This document shows positions 37,736 to 50,591 of a stretch of DNA of 64,000 bases, piece by piece. Both the position numbers and the translations under genes were made by a program. The stretch spans positions 6,200,001-6,264,000 of the forward strand of contig NC_056554.1 in assembly GCF_910596095.1 (NCBI RefSeq), given 5' to 3'. The DNA comes from Thunnus maccoyii. Taxonomy: Eukaryota > Chordata > Actinopteri > Scombriformes > Scombridae. Under the pieces are notes generated by a model. That model searched no databases and was not told where the DNA came from. It was given only the letters and a program-made list of their open reading frames with translations. Every line of letters starts with the position of its first letter. Position 1 is the first letter of the stretch.

Positions 37736-39867
37736 AATATAAAACAGGGCTTTTTTAAAAGATGGTTTTGTCACTCAGTTCGGAAAAAAATGGATATCAA
37801 AGCATTTGCTGACATGAAATAGAATTTATAGAAAAAGGCCCAAAATTCTGTTTTTTCATTTTCCAGTTTAATATTTCTTGATAAGGAACCCTCTTTCTAG
37901 GTTAATATTGACCCTAACCCTTCAACATTATTAACAACAGCTACCACATGGACAGTTCAGTTATATGTATATGTGTCCAGTCTATAAATAAGCAAGAATG
38001 GCCTGCACAGAAGAAGTGCAAGACAACAGTGGTCTGCCTACAATATGCAGGGTAATCTCCCAACTGTTTCATCAAATTTAACAGCCTACCCGCGCCCATG
38101 TAATTTCTCAAACTCTAAACTTTTCCACCTTCAACATAAATTGGCTGCAAAATGATGGCATATCCTCTGTTAATATATCACATCCACTAACCTGTCAACA
38201 GTAGCCTAATCCTGTGGCCAAATGAATAATCAAAGCTATACGGCACTTAGGCCTACAACAGCACATATCAAGGACTCTACCCACTTATTATAAAAGTTGA
38301 TGGCGGCATGTTGTTGAGTTTTCTTCCACTGTTGCACTAATAGAGGTTTGGAATAGGTCTGGCAATGCACAGTCTGTTATTGATTATTTGGTTGAAAATA
38401 TGCCTACTGATAAAAGTCTATATATTAACAGAACATAGGCTATGGTTTTGGAAATATTAACTGAATATAATAAATGTCCTCACATGGCCAGAGATCCCAT
38501 CAACAACCAACAGTTGCCCTGTGATCATAGTTAATTTAGTCTCATCAGACATATCTGCCAAAATGGAAATGTTCACCCACTAAAAATATCAATCCCTGAC
38601 CATAGAATAATTGGCTATAATGTATCGTAGTTTTTTCTTCACTGTTATGTTTGGATGGAAAGAAAGGGGTGTAGAAGCTCAGTATAAACTTTATTTAAAA
38701 CAAAACCCAAACCCTATTACAGGATACTGTCTGTATCCGTCCACCAGGTAGCAGTAATGTACCATAACACAAGTCAGATAACACTAACACTCCCTCCCTG
38801 TGTGCTGTACTGTACTACACAGTCAAATAACTGTCTTCAGGAAGATGTTTGTTTAACTTAACACTCTTATATTTCCTTTCCATTCCTTTTTGTTAGATTA
38901 ACAGTCTTTTATAATAGTCCTTTGTGCTATTACCTTGTTTCAACTTATAAAAAAAATCTCTCATTTTCAACAGAGAAATACTTTCTTTAGATTTTTTTCC
39001 CTAAACTAACCTTCAGTGCCTTTTGATGTGCTGTAAGAACATTAAACATCGTCTGCTTTTGCTTCGTGGCCTCTCCATCCATTTCTGTGGCACAAGGTGC
39101 ACACACAGGCAACGCGGTGTGAGGTCGATGTCTGCCTGTGCATCATCTACTTGCTAACTTGCATCTGGTCTTGAATTAACTACCGGAGGAGAGTGGATCC
39201 ATTTTCTGATATGCATATTTTCTGTTGCATATTTAGATAAATAGCTTACAACTACATGGAAGGAGTCAGAGTTGTTGTTGCATAACCTGTCTTACCTATA
39301 CTCTTATTTTTGGGTTGTTTTATCAAACCAGTGATGTAAAGAAGATATTTTTTAGAGACAAAATAATTATGTTTGATTAATAAACATGGGGATTGCACCC
39401 CTTGGTGCCAACACAGATATACTTGCCCTGACCTGCTGCTAAAATCATAGAAAAAAATACCGACAATGAATGCTTCCGGTTCACCTTTTGATACCAAGGA
39501 TCATTTAAAATTGCCCCAATTTTGCATTTTATAGCAATGGAAACTGGATTTTTTGTGTTTGACTCACTATATGAAAATCTGTAATAAGGCAACAATACAA
39601 AATTCTATTTTCAGGACAAATTTAAAAGGAAAACAGATTTCCATTTCCAAACTATTTCCATTTTTAAAATATTGTTACATTACATTGTTTCATTTTCAGA
39701 TTTTCATTAGGAAATCAACTGAAACGAAGGTACATGGATATTCATGGCACTTATTCGTGTTGTTCTCTCCTGAATAGATCCTCTCTGCTTGTGTATTAAT
39801 TCTATGTGTATGTGGCTTTGGATGAAAGCATCTGCCAAATTAAATTGTAACATTGTATTTGTAATAC

Positions 39868-39910
39868 CTAAGCAGCAACCTCTGGGACTATAAAATGAAG
39901 CCAATGCGGA
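39868..39910. repeat. Short copy of the 5985-6240 repeat
   Basis: AGCAGCAACCTCTGGGACTA, followed by a run close to AAAATGAAGCCAA, matches the 5' part of the repeat near 5995. The match ends after about 40 bp. Confidence 0.5.
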
Positions 39911-40639
39911 AGCCAAAGCCTTGGCTGGCTTGTCAGTCCCAGTACAAGATCCAGTACATAACATAATTTCCATAAGTTATGAAAGTTACATGTTTCACTC
40001 ACCAATTGTTGTCCCTGCTCAGCCTGTAGTTTAGTGTAGTCCATTACAGTAGGGTCGGTAGTCTGGCCTCATCCATGCACGAACACAAATAGCTCATAAT
40101 GAGCCTCAGTTGTCTGAAACTTCGTCTTACGAGTTTCATTCACCACAAACATAAAAAGACACAAATGGCTCATATTTTGGATAAAGTTTTCAGCGAAGTT
40201 GATCATTAACTTTGAATCACTGCTTCTGCAGTCCTCACTTCCCGCGGAGTCACCAAGCAGAAATACGGACAGCGCCACTCTGCCATTGCAACCCACACTG
40301 TGGTCGGAGGGGGTATTACATCTGTAGTGATAAGAACTACCATAGAGAATGAAATGAAAAAGTTAAGAGAGTTCTGCTATTCCTGCTGCGCTCGCAGATC
40401 GGGTCGCGCGCTATGTCCCCAGCGGGGCCCCTAGTGAGCGTGGGCCTCTGCCCCTGTGGTGGCTCCGCTTATAGCAACAACTAAGGTATTTCAATCATCA
40501 ATCTTCAATTAATGATGTTCATGTCTTCTTCATACATAAGTCTGTAAGACCAATCACAATAGTGCATACGCATTCTGTTAAATAACAAGTGGTGTAATCA
40601 TGATTAACTAAGAATGAATTTTTAATGACTTCATCATTT

Positions 40640-40860
40640 TTGTGGCCCCTCAAATAAAGTGGTGACCTTACATAAATTAATTCAAGCTTTTTCATGTATG
40701 ATTACCATAAAGTGTGACTGATATTTTGTAATTTTGCATGGTCTTAGCCAGTGGGAGGATGTAGATGTTGAACAGAAGAGGCCCTAGAATGGACCCTTAG
40801 GGAACTCCACATCAGTTTTGTTCAGTCAGATTTGTAATTAGCAATCAGCTCAAAGTAGAC
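40640..40860. repeat. Fragment of the same LINE-like repeat family
   Basis: The text around AGAAGAGGCCCTAGAATGGA and GGGAACTCCACATCAG belongs, from memory, to the same common fish repeat as 36675-37400, but to a later part of it. No frame is intact. Confidence 0.45.
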
Positions 40861-40905
40861 CCTTCTTCTTTCTTCTTCTTCTTCTTCTTCCTTCAAAGAA
40901 AAATA

Positions 40906-40908
<3 letters not shown>

Positions 40909-40994
<86 letters not shown>
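40909..40994. repeat. (TA)n microsatellite
   Basis: About 86 bp of nearly pure TA, preceded by a TTC-rich tract at about 40864-40892. A simple tandem repeat with no other content. Confidence 0.95.
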
Positions 40995-40998
<4 letters not shown>

Positions 40999-41439
40999 CA
41001 GATCCTGTCAGAAATCCTCATATGTGTCAGGAATCACATATGTGTTACATACATTATGGCCAAAGTTGGCAACATTGACCATTTTTGGCTACAATTTTGA
41101 CTACAATTTAACATATTATATCATTCTAGTTTTTTGGGATGTTCACAAATTTGGATCAATGTGTTGATTCTTTGTATCCGTGTCATATCCACATGTGCTA
41201 AAGAAGGTGATTCCAAATCAATATAGTTATGGGAAAATGGTATGTTGGGTGATTTTGGCATGTGACAAAAGTCTTAACTGATTATCTGTAGATGCAGCAA
41301 CCTCTATAATGATGAACACTACACTTCTAGTAAAGATGCAGTCATCAGCCTATGCCTTTTGAGTCATAATGCTTAGCCAGCAATTGTGAAACCGAGAAAC
41401 TGATTTCAGTATGAACAAAGGGTTTTTTTTTTTCGTTTT

Positions 41440-41545
41440 TTTTCAGTCTGATGAAGAGCAGGTGTGCTCGAAACATCACCTTGGTGCAATAAATTCTAGT
41501 GGATATTGGAGCCCTGCTGTGTGCGAGCTGTTTATTTGTTTTATC
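41440..41545. repeat. Short dispersed-repeat fragment
   Basis: The stretch around TGATGAAGAGCAGGTGTGCT and CAATAAATTCTAGTGGATAT resembles a dispersed fish repeat end. It has no coding frame. The assignment is from memory and weak. Confidence 0.35.
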
Positions 41546-44500
41546 ACTTTTTTTTGCCATGTCACAAATAGAATGTAAAGACACATAACACACCCATCCA
41601 TGCTCTCTCTCTCTCTCACATACACACACAAATACATGCAGCAGTGAGATAAAAAGCAGAAGTCCTTGTCACATCATCATTTGCTTAATCACCATATGAA
41701 GAAATTATAAGTATCTTTATGTATTTAAACAATAACAATGATGTATTTATTGTTTTGACATAATTTGTGTTATGTCAACACAAAAACAGAGAGAGGTTGG
41801 GTTTTCATAAAGAGGAACTGTCAGAGAAAGTTTTAGAATCTATCAGCTCCCCAGTGGACCAGCAGGAGGCAGTGTAAACCCAGAACACAACATAATCAAA
41901 CATGTAGGTTATATTTGCTCTGCCATGACACATCCCAGGCATTTACATCCTCAGACTAGGAAAAAAAGACATGAACCCACATTTCTTGGTATTTTTATCA
42001 ACAGTGATGTTTGGCACTGATGTAAGAGACTGATTGGAGTATGTCATGTTTCATGATGTGACAGCCTCCCTTGTTCTTGTGTTTAGTAACTTCTGCTTTG
42101 AGTCTTGAGTATGAAGCCCATGTGTTGACGCAATGTGTTTTCTCTACTAAATAACACAGAGCAATGAAACACCATCATCTATTTCTTGTACTGAAAGATA
42201 CAAAGCAAGAGGTTTACCAGTTTGCAGAGTTATATCAGAAGACTGTAATGTATCGACAACAGTCTGCACATTACTAAAAGAGATAAAATGATTCAGTCTA
42301 AGTCACAAACTGTGGTTACAAGGATTTAAGACTATAGAGCAGATCATAGGTAGTTCACACAGTTTATTTCTAGGTTGTTCCTTTTTTCATTTTCGAGAGA
42401 TCATCATCTACAGATAAAGGTCAATAGGTCAAATAAAATTTAGAGCATGACAAGTAAAACTTTATTTATCCCCTTGATGAAATTGTTATTATGGCCAGTG
42501 TCCACCAATGTGCTTTATGTGCATAAAAAGGACTTCAACCAATTATGCAATTTCCTTTCATTCCAAAACACAATCAAACCTCAGTGTTTTTTTCTGTTCT
42601 GTTTTTCTGTCTGCCAGTTCACCAGCGCAAGAAAGAAGTGAAACAGAAAACATGCAAACATGTTTCCATGATCTTGGTCCTATTCTGTTTGCTACTTCTA
42701 GTCCTTCTAGTCTACTTCTAGTTGCTTCAGTAGCTTCTTATCTGGCATTCTGTTTTTTGCTGAGATAACTCAAATGTTGTCTTTTCCTGATCTGAAATGT
42801 CTGAATAAACAAGAAATGTCTCTACCTGTTTAGTCATCAGATACGCATACATTTGGATTATTTCACAGATTGAAGTTGCGTGTAAATACCCTTCAACCAT
42901 TCTCTGATAGTACTGATAATTTCTATCACATAATCAACTGACAAAATTAATTGTGTCTCCATTCTTTATGACGATCCTCAACTGGCACCGGCCGCAGCGC
43001 CTCTCTTTTGGCTGCGGCTGTAAAGTCGCTCCAGTGGTCGCTTTCTCCTACACACATATTCGGCTTCATAACACTGCAGTAGCGCCATATCTCTGATTCC
43101 AACATCATATCATGAAACTAGTTTTCCTCCAAATACACTGATATTTTTTGTCTGCTTTTCCCTATCGCTATAGTGAGAAAACAACAAGACAGATAGATTG
43201 TTGTGCTCCCTGAGTTCAGAGAACCCCCACACAGTCCTTGAAAGCACCAATACAATGAGGAAATACAAATGAGGAAAAATAGTTTGCAGTCCAAGGCAGA
43301 TTTCCGCAGTCTTTTGCACCTGAAGAGTGATATTTTAATACAGGGAAGTTTAATGTTATTCATTTATAGGTATCTTCCCACATTAGAAATATAGGAATCA
43401 ACTTGAAAATTAGTGAAGTCATCCTTTAAGTTGGTAGCTCAATAATACAGACCCCTATTGCATAATTGGGCTGCCAACTTATTAGGCAAGGCCAGACCAC
43501 ATTCTGACTTATTTCAAAACAATGCTGTTTACTTACTCTTTGCCTTTTATGGTCCCAAATGACAAGTAATGTAGTGGAGACCAATTAAATGGTTAGGAAC
43601 AAATATTAATATATTGTCAAATTACAGTATATTCAGTTCAGTATGCTTTGTTTTATTAGTAACCTTTGATGTTCATACTTGAGTCATAGAAGTAGTTTCA
43701 GTAGTGGTTTGGTCAAAGGATACCGTTCTGATGCCAAAAAAATCAACAATTTAACCATAATAGAACATTTAAAAAACAGAGTTCTTAAGAGAAACTAATA
43801 TGGCTATAACAAATCAACTAAGCCAAATTCAAACAGTAAAAGGAAAGATTGTGAAATAGTAACCCGCAAGATTCTCATGAACTGAAGAGTGTGAACTACT
43901 GGAATCATATACATAAAGCTCTATAAATTGCAAACCTCATTTCCTGAGAGTCTCTTTACAGAAACCAGAAACCTAACAGACTGTATTCATATCAAACAAC
44001 TCTCTTAAAGGTCCTCTCAAACACATTGGTGTAACACTTGGTTGTACTTCATCTTATGAGAAGTCTTTAGGTTGAGGTTTTTGACTTCCTATTATTGACT
44101 TCTACACTCAAGCTCATGCTGTGTGTTGTGTCATACGTTACTATAACATGACAGAGACCTCATTAGACCTGCACAAGACAGAGGAACAGGTGAGTGATTT
44201 TTTGCATGGGGATGGTCTGCATGTTTGCATAAAGGGGTTAGTGCAAGGGGCTAAAACAAAGGCCGTCTATGTCAGAGTCATTATCTTGCAATGAGACAGA
44301 TATATCCACTGAGGTCATTTCTTCACTCATAATTTTAAAAAATCATATGAATATGCACTGAAAGAGGTTAAATGTTGTGACTTGATTATGTGGCTTTAAG
44401 GACAGTTTTAAGACAACAAAGCCAGACTTGTTGAATTTATTTTTTATGTATTTGTCTCCTTGGTTTTATTTGGTGTTTTTTTTGCTGAGTTTGCATCAGC

Positions 44501-45753
44501 AGCACAGTAGTAACCACAAATGGCTGACCGATCAGTCTAGCTAATTTCCTTTTTCACACATGGCTGAAAACAAGAGATAGACTAAATCTTCACTCTGATC
44601 TTCATTTAACAAAATAAGCCAAAGTTAATGTATTATGCTTACTGCATACCTTCCCTATTGTAATTCAGCAATTATGTGAGCTTTTGAGTTGACTACTACA
44701 GTTTATGTGAAACTCTAGCATGTAGAGATATTTTAATACTGTGCATATTTAGTTACATGTTCAAATTGGACAGGCTTATAGTTATACAAATGCGCCCGAA
44801 ACGAATTGCAGAGGATGTGGGTAGTGTCACAGATAAGACTGATAAGACTTTCAGTGCCAGCACAAAGGTTGCAAACAAAATGGCAAATGAGAGTCTTATA
44901 AATTGACATTATATTTTCCAAAGTTTGTTGAGTCGGATAAAATGTCAGTTTTATTATATAAAATAAAACTGGTGGTCGGTAAAATGTGTGATTGTTATAC
45001 AGCGTCATTTTATTAAGGTATATTAGGGTAAAATCATGATAAGAAATACATTTTGGGTTGCCAGGTTGCAAAAAAATCATTTTGGCTCGGGAGTTTTCAC
45101 AGCCTGACAACCCAAACATTTTCCTAATGAAATACATCAATAAATGGTTTATTCACTACAGCTTATAAACAGTTTTATAGTCTTAATTTTAATAGGGAAA
45201 ACAAAAGGTGCAAACAAACACTCACAGATCATTTCAATGCAGAGGCTGGTTTAGCTGAGAAACAGTACACCCATGTTCCTCTCACTTCTACCAACTTTCT
45301 TATTTTAGCTTTCAGCAATGGTGTTTCTGTGTCAGCATTATAACCACAAACACATTTTCATTTCATGAACAACTTAAAACAGTTTTTGCAATGAATTGAA
45401 ACCATATGAATTGTTATTAAGACTGTATGAACTATACTAAAGAGCTTTCAAGAGCTTTTAAATTAAATAGCCATTACAGGTTTATTGAAAGAGAAATTAT
45501 CAGTAAGGTCCAAAAGCTAAAATGTCCCTTATAATCTCCATAAATACACATCATAACAATGGACATTTTTAGAAACAATCCTCTTTCTATATTCTTAAGT
45601 TTTTTCTTGCTCTTTCAAAACAGATTCTGACACTTGAAATTGTAAATTGCCTGTTAAGTTTGACATGCTCTAATCTCTGTTGTAGATCTCAGCAGTGTGA
45701 AGCAAAAGGCTAAATTAAAGGACATCAGCTCAATAGGACCTTTTCCCTGCAAG

Positions 45754-46911
45754 ATGGCCTCCGTTAATACTGACTACTGTCCTCTCATCCAGAAGATGAT
45801 AAATATCAGCGCTTCTCCATCAAACCAAACAACCAAAACAAGTTCCTTGAGTGTTTTTACCATTTCCCTGCATGGCTTGTTCTCTACCATTGGCATCCTG
45901 GAAAACCTCCTCATCCTCGGAGTAGTGGGCTTTCATGTCCGCCGCTCTGTCATCAGCATTTGGATCCTTAACCTCGCAGCCTCTGACCTGCTGGCCACTG
46001 CTTCACTGCCCTTCTTCACCCTCTACATGGCCAGTGGTAACACCTGGACATTGGGCACAACCTTCTGCCGCATCCATTCCTCCATTTTCTTTCTCAACAT
46101 GTTTGTCAGCGGCTTCCTGCTGGCAGCCATTTCTATGGATCGCTGCCTTGTTGTGTTGAGACCCGTCTGGGCCCAGAACTACAGGAACATCCAACTAATA
46201 GGGAAGATATGTTGTGGGATTTGGGCCTTGGCTGTGCTCTGCACTATCCCCTTCTACATATTCCGTGACACCATTCCCCTACGCAATAACAAAGTCCTCT
46301 GTTACTACAACTATGCTCTACTCCTCCCTAGTGAGCCCTTTGACCTGAAATCTTTATGTAAGCAGCGTGGGAAGAGCTTGGCCTTCATGAAGCTCTTTCT
46401 AGCCTTCCTGATTCCTCTTCTAATCATCATCCTCAGCTATGCTGCCGTGAATACCAGCTTGGCACGCAGAGGCTGCCGGCGCTCTTTTCGTTTTGTCCGG
46501 CTCGTAGTGGCCGTGGTGGTGAGCTTTGTAGTCTGCTGGGCTCCGTACCACTTCTTCAGTGTTATGGAGGTGGTGGCCCCCAGTCGGCATCCTGCACAGA
46601 CATTTGCAAGCAAAGTCCTCCCAATTTCAGCCACTATTGGCTTCCTTAACAGTGTCCTAAACCCCTTTCTATATGTGTTCAGCTGCCCTGACCTGTGCAA
46701 TAGGATAAGACATTCTTTAGGCGCGGTGATGGAGAGTGTTCTGGCTGAGGATCTGGCAGAGCTGGCCCGGCGCCGCAGCACCATTCGCACCTCTGTCAGC
46801 ACAACTGGGGCTGTGTTTAGGCAGAGAAATTCCATTCAAAGCACGAGCCTGAAAACAGAGGAGCAAGAGCAGGGGGAAGATCTGGATAACCCTGCTCAGA
46901 ACTTAACGTAA
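45754..46911 (+). CDS. ptgdr2: Prostaglandin D2 receptor 2 (CRTH2/DP2)
   Basis: One exon codes for 385 residues. The first in-frame ATG, at 45754, gives MASVNTDYCPLIQKM, which lines up with the start of mammalian CRTH2. Seven hydrophobic segments are evident. Diagnostic runs include NLAASDLLATASLPFFTLYM, TFCRIHSSIFFLNMF, the TM3 end MDRCLVVLRPVWAQN, VCWAPYH in TM6 and NPFLYVFSCPD in TM7. The DRC triplet in place of DRY is also normal for CRTH2. By family knowledge the receptor binds prostaglandin D2, couples to Gi and guides type-2 immune cells in mammals. A splice acceptor at 45684-45685 marks the end of a 5' UTR intron, and a possible upstream exon ends at 44189. The C-terminal tail is rich in Ser, Thr and Glu. 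AATAAA at 47986-47991 may end the mRNA. Confidence 0.92.
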   Translation: MASVNTDYCPLIQKMINISASPSNQTTKTSSLSVFTISLHGLFSTIGILENLLILGVVGFHVRRSVISIWILNLAASDLLATASLPFFTLYMASGNTWTLGTTFCRIHSSIFFLNMFVSGFLLAAISMDRCLVVLRPVWAQNYRNIQLIGKICCGIWALAVLCTIPFYIFRDTIPLRNNKVLCYYNYALLLPSEPFDLKSLCKQRGKSLAFMKLFLAFLIPLLIIILSYAAVNTSLARRGCRRSFRFVRLVVAVVVSFVVCWAPYHFFSVMEVVAPSRHPAQTFASKVLPISATIGFLNSVLNPFLYVFSCPDLCNRIRHSLGAVMESVLAEDLAELARRRSTIRTSVSTTGAVFRQRNSIQSTSLKTEEQEQGEDLDNPAQNLT

Positions 46912-48563
46912 ACATACCATGAATTCACTAACAGTGAACGAAATTTTGTTAACTTCAACTGTAAAGAGAACCACCCTTTATTTGAAACAGTCCTGTACAA
47001 GAGACGGGGCCTTTTCTTTTATCTTATCATATTTTAGCCAGATACCACTGTTTTCTGATCTGCTCATGTTTGAATTTGCAACTGATGCTGTTTGGTATTA
47101 AACTCAAAACTTCGACGGAGTCATTGATATTCACCACTCTGCTCCTCTTCTCTAACAGAAATACAGTTTTCATTCATCTCCTGTTGCCTCCTAATTCCCT
47201 TTGCTTCCTTTTTCCATCTTTAGAGTGATAAACCACTGTCAATGACATTTCTTGCACAGCCACCCAGCACCTCAATAGGCATTATCCATATTCCTGGCAT
47301 ACTTTTACTTTGAAACATGAGCAAGGAGTCTTAAGTTTCACTGACAGAACCTTAGCAAAGAATTGACTTGACATTGTTGTACTAATGGAATTAGTGGTGT
47401 GGAAATAATTTTATTTAAAATTTTTCATATAAGCACAAGTTATTCCAGCCTTCCTCAATATTTTTTAACCAGCCTTTATAAGTTACTGGCCTTTATTTGT
47501 TTGTGCTGGCCATGCCCCCAGCCATTATGACTATTATTTCAATACTGACTTTTATTACAGAACTAATGGTACTTAAAGTGTCTCATCCATCCATCCAACC
47601 AATTGTTATATTCTCCAGAGCATTCAATGGGTTAGTCAGCATTATTGTACAGTATGCACTGAATACTCAAACTAGGGATGTTCTTATAGCTCTTAACCTG
47701 AACATTTACTGCTAAACATAAAAAAAAATCAAACACATATAATAGAACATTTGTTTTGTTTATGCTGATGCTTGTTTGTCATGTACATCTTGCTGAATGA
47801 GCCATATGATATTGTTTTTCAGTTTCTTTTTTGCTTTGTAAAAAGTGTTTAAACCACAGTATAAGTCACAGATGCATAACATGTTCATTATAATAGATAC
47901 ATTTTGCATTGTGCATATTCTTCAATGTGTATTATTGTACTCATTTAATGCTTTTTAATACTGTGAAGTGACATTTTTAATCCATAATAAACAAAAAGAA
48001 AAATCTGACGCTTCAGTATGACACCGCCTTTGCAACAACTTCCTTTATAACCACAGTCATGCTTGTGCTTCCGTAGTGATTCACACCAATTCTATTATTA
48101 AAATGATTTCCAGTAAACAAGTGAGTACACATGACTTTTTAATTCTTGTAAACATAACAGTAAAAAAAAAACTTTTGACAAAAAATGTTGACATTTTCAC
48201 ACTGGCTCAATCCCATACACTGCTAAGACTTCAAAAACAAACCCAAACAAATCTAGAAGATATGAATGAATGGATCAGATTAATTCTAGATTTTATCTCA
48301 TGTGGATCTAGCCACAAGAGATTTTGTGGGTTGTCAGAAAAAAATGTATTTTTGAAATATGAAACCATGTATTTTTGGTTTATTGAGATAATTGAAAGCA
48401 GCACTTCAAGTGTCTGTACTTTGACACCTTTGTGCTACTTACAAAGTAACCTATGAAATCATGAGAAACTAAAACTGCACATTAATTTAACACATGCATT
48501 TCCACTGGGTGGCACAATTGCTTTGTCTAAATTACAGAAGTCATATCTGTGGTTTGATCCAAT
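46912..48563. other. ptgdr2 3' UTR and convergent spacer
   Basis: AT-rich sequence without a supported gene. AATAAA at 47986-47991 suits the ptgdr2 transcript, which would give a 3' UTR of about 1.1 kb. The two receptor genes here converge tail to tail. Confidence 0.5.
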
Positions 48564-49920
48564 TTATATTGCTAGAAGATTATTATGTCCAGTTTCACTC
48601 TCGTTCTGGGTGTCTGTGTGAGCTCTGGTACTGAGGGCCATCTTTTTGCGGGTGTTTTGACCCCTCCCTAAACAGGGCAAGGACCTTTGCAGCTCTAGGC
48701 GGGCATCAGGGCACAGGAAGATGTAGAAGAGGGGATCTAGCAGGGTGTTGAGGCTAGTCAGACCGTAGCACAGGCGATAGATGAGGAAAATGGAACGCTC
48801 TAGTCCGCACGGCTCATCAGTCAGCAGCAAGGAGACAAACCTGTATCCGCCCACGAGGTGGTAGGGTCCGAACACAACAATGAAATTGACGGTGATCACA
48901 ACCAGGATGCCCACAATTTTGTGCCGCTCATGGTCAGAGAGGGAGGGAGATCGTCGGAGTGTTACCCCAATGTGGGCTGAGGTGTAGCTGAGGAGATAGA
49001 GAGATGCAGATTAGAAAATGGTATCCCCAAAGGATTCTGTTAAACTATACCAATCACAAAAAGATAAAAGTAGCCCAGTAGCTCCATTATAACTTGCACA
49101 TTCACACAATCACTCCATGTTCACAGACTCTGGAGTTGGTCAGACTCAAAAAACACAAATTCTTAACATCGTCTTTATAAGTTTTTATTGTATTATTTCA
49201 ACTTAAGGTAGCCTTTTTACTGTCCCACAAATGTGACCACTTTCAAGACTTAGACATGAAAGAAGTTCTTATGGCATTGGAAAAGGGTAGACCAATTTCA
49301 GTTTAGAGTATCGTCACTGGTATCTTGGGGGTAACTCACCCTAGTATGGCACATGGCAGCAGGAAGCCGAGAGCCACTGTGGTGATCTTGAAGTGGGCAT
49401 ATCTGGGGCTGACAGGGTACTGCTCCAGACACAGCAGTCTTTCAGCATCAAACACTGATGGCAGCAGCCCCCACAGGCAGAACAGGAAAGTGAGACTCCA
49501 CACTGCCACACCTGACATCGCTGCCACCCTGACAGTTCTCACCCTGCGGCTGCTCAGTGGGTACACGATGGCCAGGCAGCGGTCCAGCGCTATCAGGCAC
49601 AGGAACATGACGCTGGCGTAGACGTTTACGTAAAACACATAGCCCACCAGCTCACAGGTCAGCTGGCCGTAGGGCCAGCGGTGCGCACCCTGGAGGTAAA
49701 GAATCCACAAAGGCAGGGTGAGCAGCTGGAGGAGGTCTGACAGCAGTAGGTTGAGGATGTAGACCAGCTGGCAGCCTCCCCCACCTGAGCGGCCCAGGTG
49801 GTACAGTCCCCAGAGAGACAGCAGGTTGCTGGGGAGACCCAAAGAGAAGATCAGGCCATAGATACAGGTCAGGCCAAATGTGTCCGTGTCCAAGGGGAAG
49901 TTGCAGCTGTCATTGGACAT
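48564..49920 (-). CDS. GPR4/GPR132-like class A G protein-coupled receptor
   Basis: Two exons, 49340-49920 and 48564-48987, join in phase at the start of the third intracellular loop and code for 334 residues. The ATG at 49920 (MSNDSCNFPLD) is the first in frame. Seven hydrophobic segments are seen. Family clues are GLPSNLLSLWGLY in TM1, LPLWILYLQGAHRWPYG before TM3, YVNVYASVMFLC followed by DRCLAIVYPL, CLEQYP in extracellular loop 2, FGPYHLV in TM6, and CGLE with DPLFYIF in TM7. These point to the proton- and lipid-sensing GPR4/GPR65/GPR68/GPR132 group; HRW and CGLE favour GPR132. DRC replaces DRY and DPLFY replaces NPxxY, so coupling may differ. I cannot settle the orthologue by eye. Confidence 0.8.
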
Positions 49921-50494
49921 GTCTCTGTTGGTCAAATACCTGACATAGAAAACTACAGGTGACCTCACTCAGACATTGATTGGATTGATACTTACAGGAG
50001 GATGACTTGGTGCAGAAATACCCATTCATTCATTCATTCAAAGCAAAAGAAAAAAAAAGACAAAAAGTCTAAGTTTTGTCAACATTCTCCTGTGGGAAAG
50101 GTCAGGCTCAGACTTCGTGCTGTCAGTCAACCAGTCTTCAAAGCATCCAGAATCCATCAGGGGAAAAAAACACCTGCGAGGCAGATAGAAAGATCATTCT
50201 CAGGTGGTTTAGTATCAGCAGGTGCATGATGATTTCAACCATACAGTATAATGCAATCTCTGTCCAAGACTTTTCACTCACCTCTGAAGACAGCAAGACC
50301 GACTTTGTTCCACAAAAGCGCACTGCCCGCTCTGCAGCTGGGTGACCTGTACTCAAGAAATGTTGGGAACATGGTGTCTCGACTGAGCCTTGTCTATTCT
50401 GTAATCGTTTCCTCCACAGGAAACCCACTTCTTCAGCTTTAAAGGCAACATCCTGAGGCAGGAGAACGCCTTTCTGTCCCAGAACAAAAACATA

Positions 50495-50495
<1 letters not shown>

Positions 50496-50586
<91 letters not shown>
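50496..50586. repeat. (CT)n microsatellite
   Basis: About 90 bp of pure CT. Read on the minus strand it gives a meaningless Arg-Glu repeat frame. It lies about 600 bp upstream of the GPR132-like start codon. Confidence 0.95.

Positions 50587-50591
<5 letters not shown>

Larger units (their letters stand above)
36049..45753. other. Gene-poor repeat-rich region between NITR G and ptgdr2
   Basis: No coding gene is supported over 9.7 kb. It holds LINE-like repeat fragments, two long AT-rich microsatellites, a short copy of the 5985-6240 repeat near 39871, and GC-richer repeat-like patches at 40040-40450 and 42960-43100. A possible 5' non-coding exon of ptgdr2 ends at 44189 with a strong donor (AACAG followed by GTGAGT). 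Confidence 0.5.

Noticed and set aside
40069-40296. 75-residue minus-strand frame in a GC-richer patch
   Set aside because: Lies in repeat-like DNA and matches no domain I know.
36675-41545. Possible retrovirus or LTR element in the repeat-rich stretch
   Set aside because: I saw no paired LTRs and no gag, pol or env motifs; the fragments look LINE-like or unclassified.
41345-41629. 94-residue minus-strand frame
   Set aside because: Built on a CT/GA-rich simple repeat and a dispersed repeat end.
44490-44515. String CAGCACAGTAGTAA, like the end of an Ig V exon on the minus strand
   Set aside because: No Ig framework on either side; a short chance match.
44733-45140. 135-residue minus-strand frame
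   Set aside because: No family motif, no splice context and composition typical of AT-rich non-coding DNA.
45697-45753. N-terminal extension of ptgdr2
   Set aside because: It begins at GTG, not ATG, close to a splice acceptor, and the true start lines up with the mammalian protein.
47497-47715. Hydrophobic 72-residue frame after ptgdr2
   Set aside because: Lies in the presumed 3' UTR with no domain and no upstream exon.
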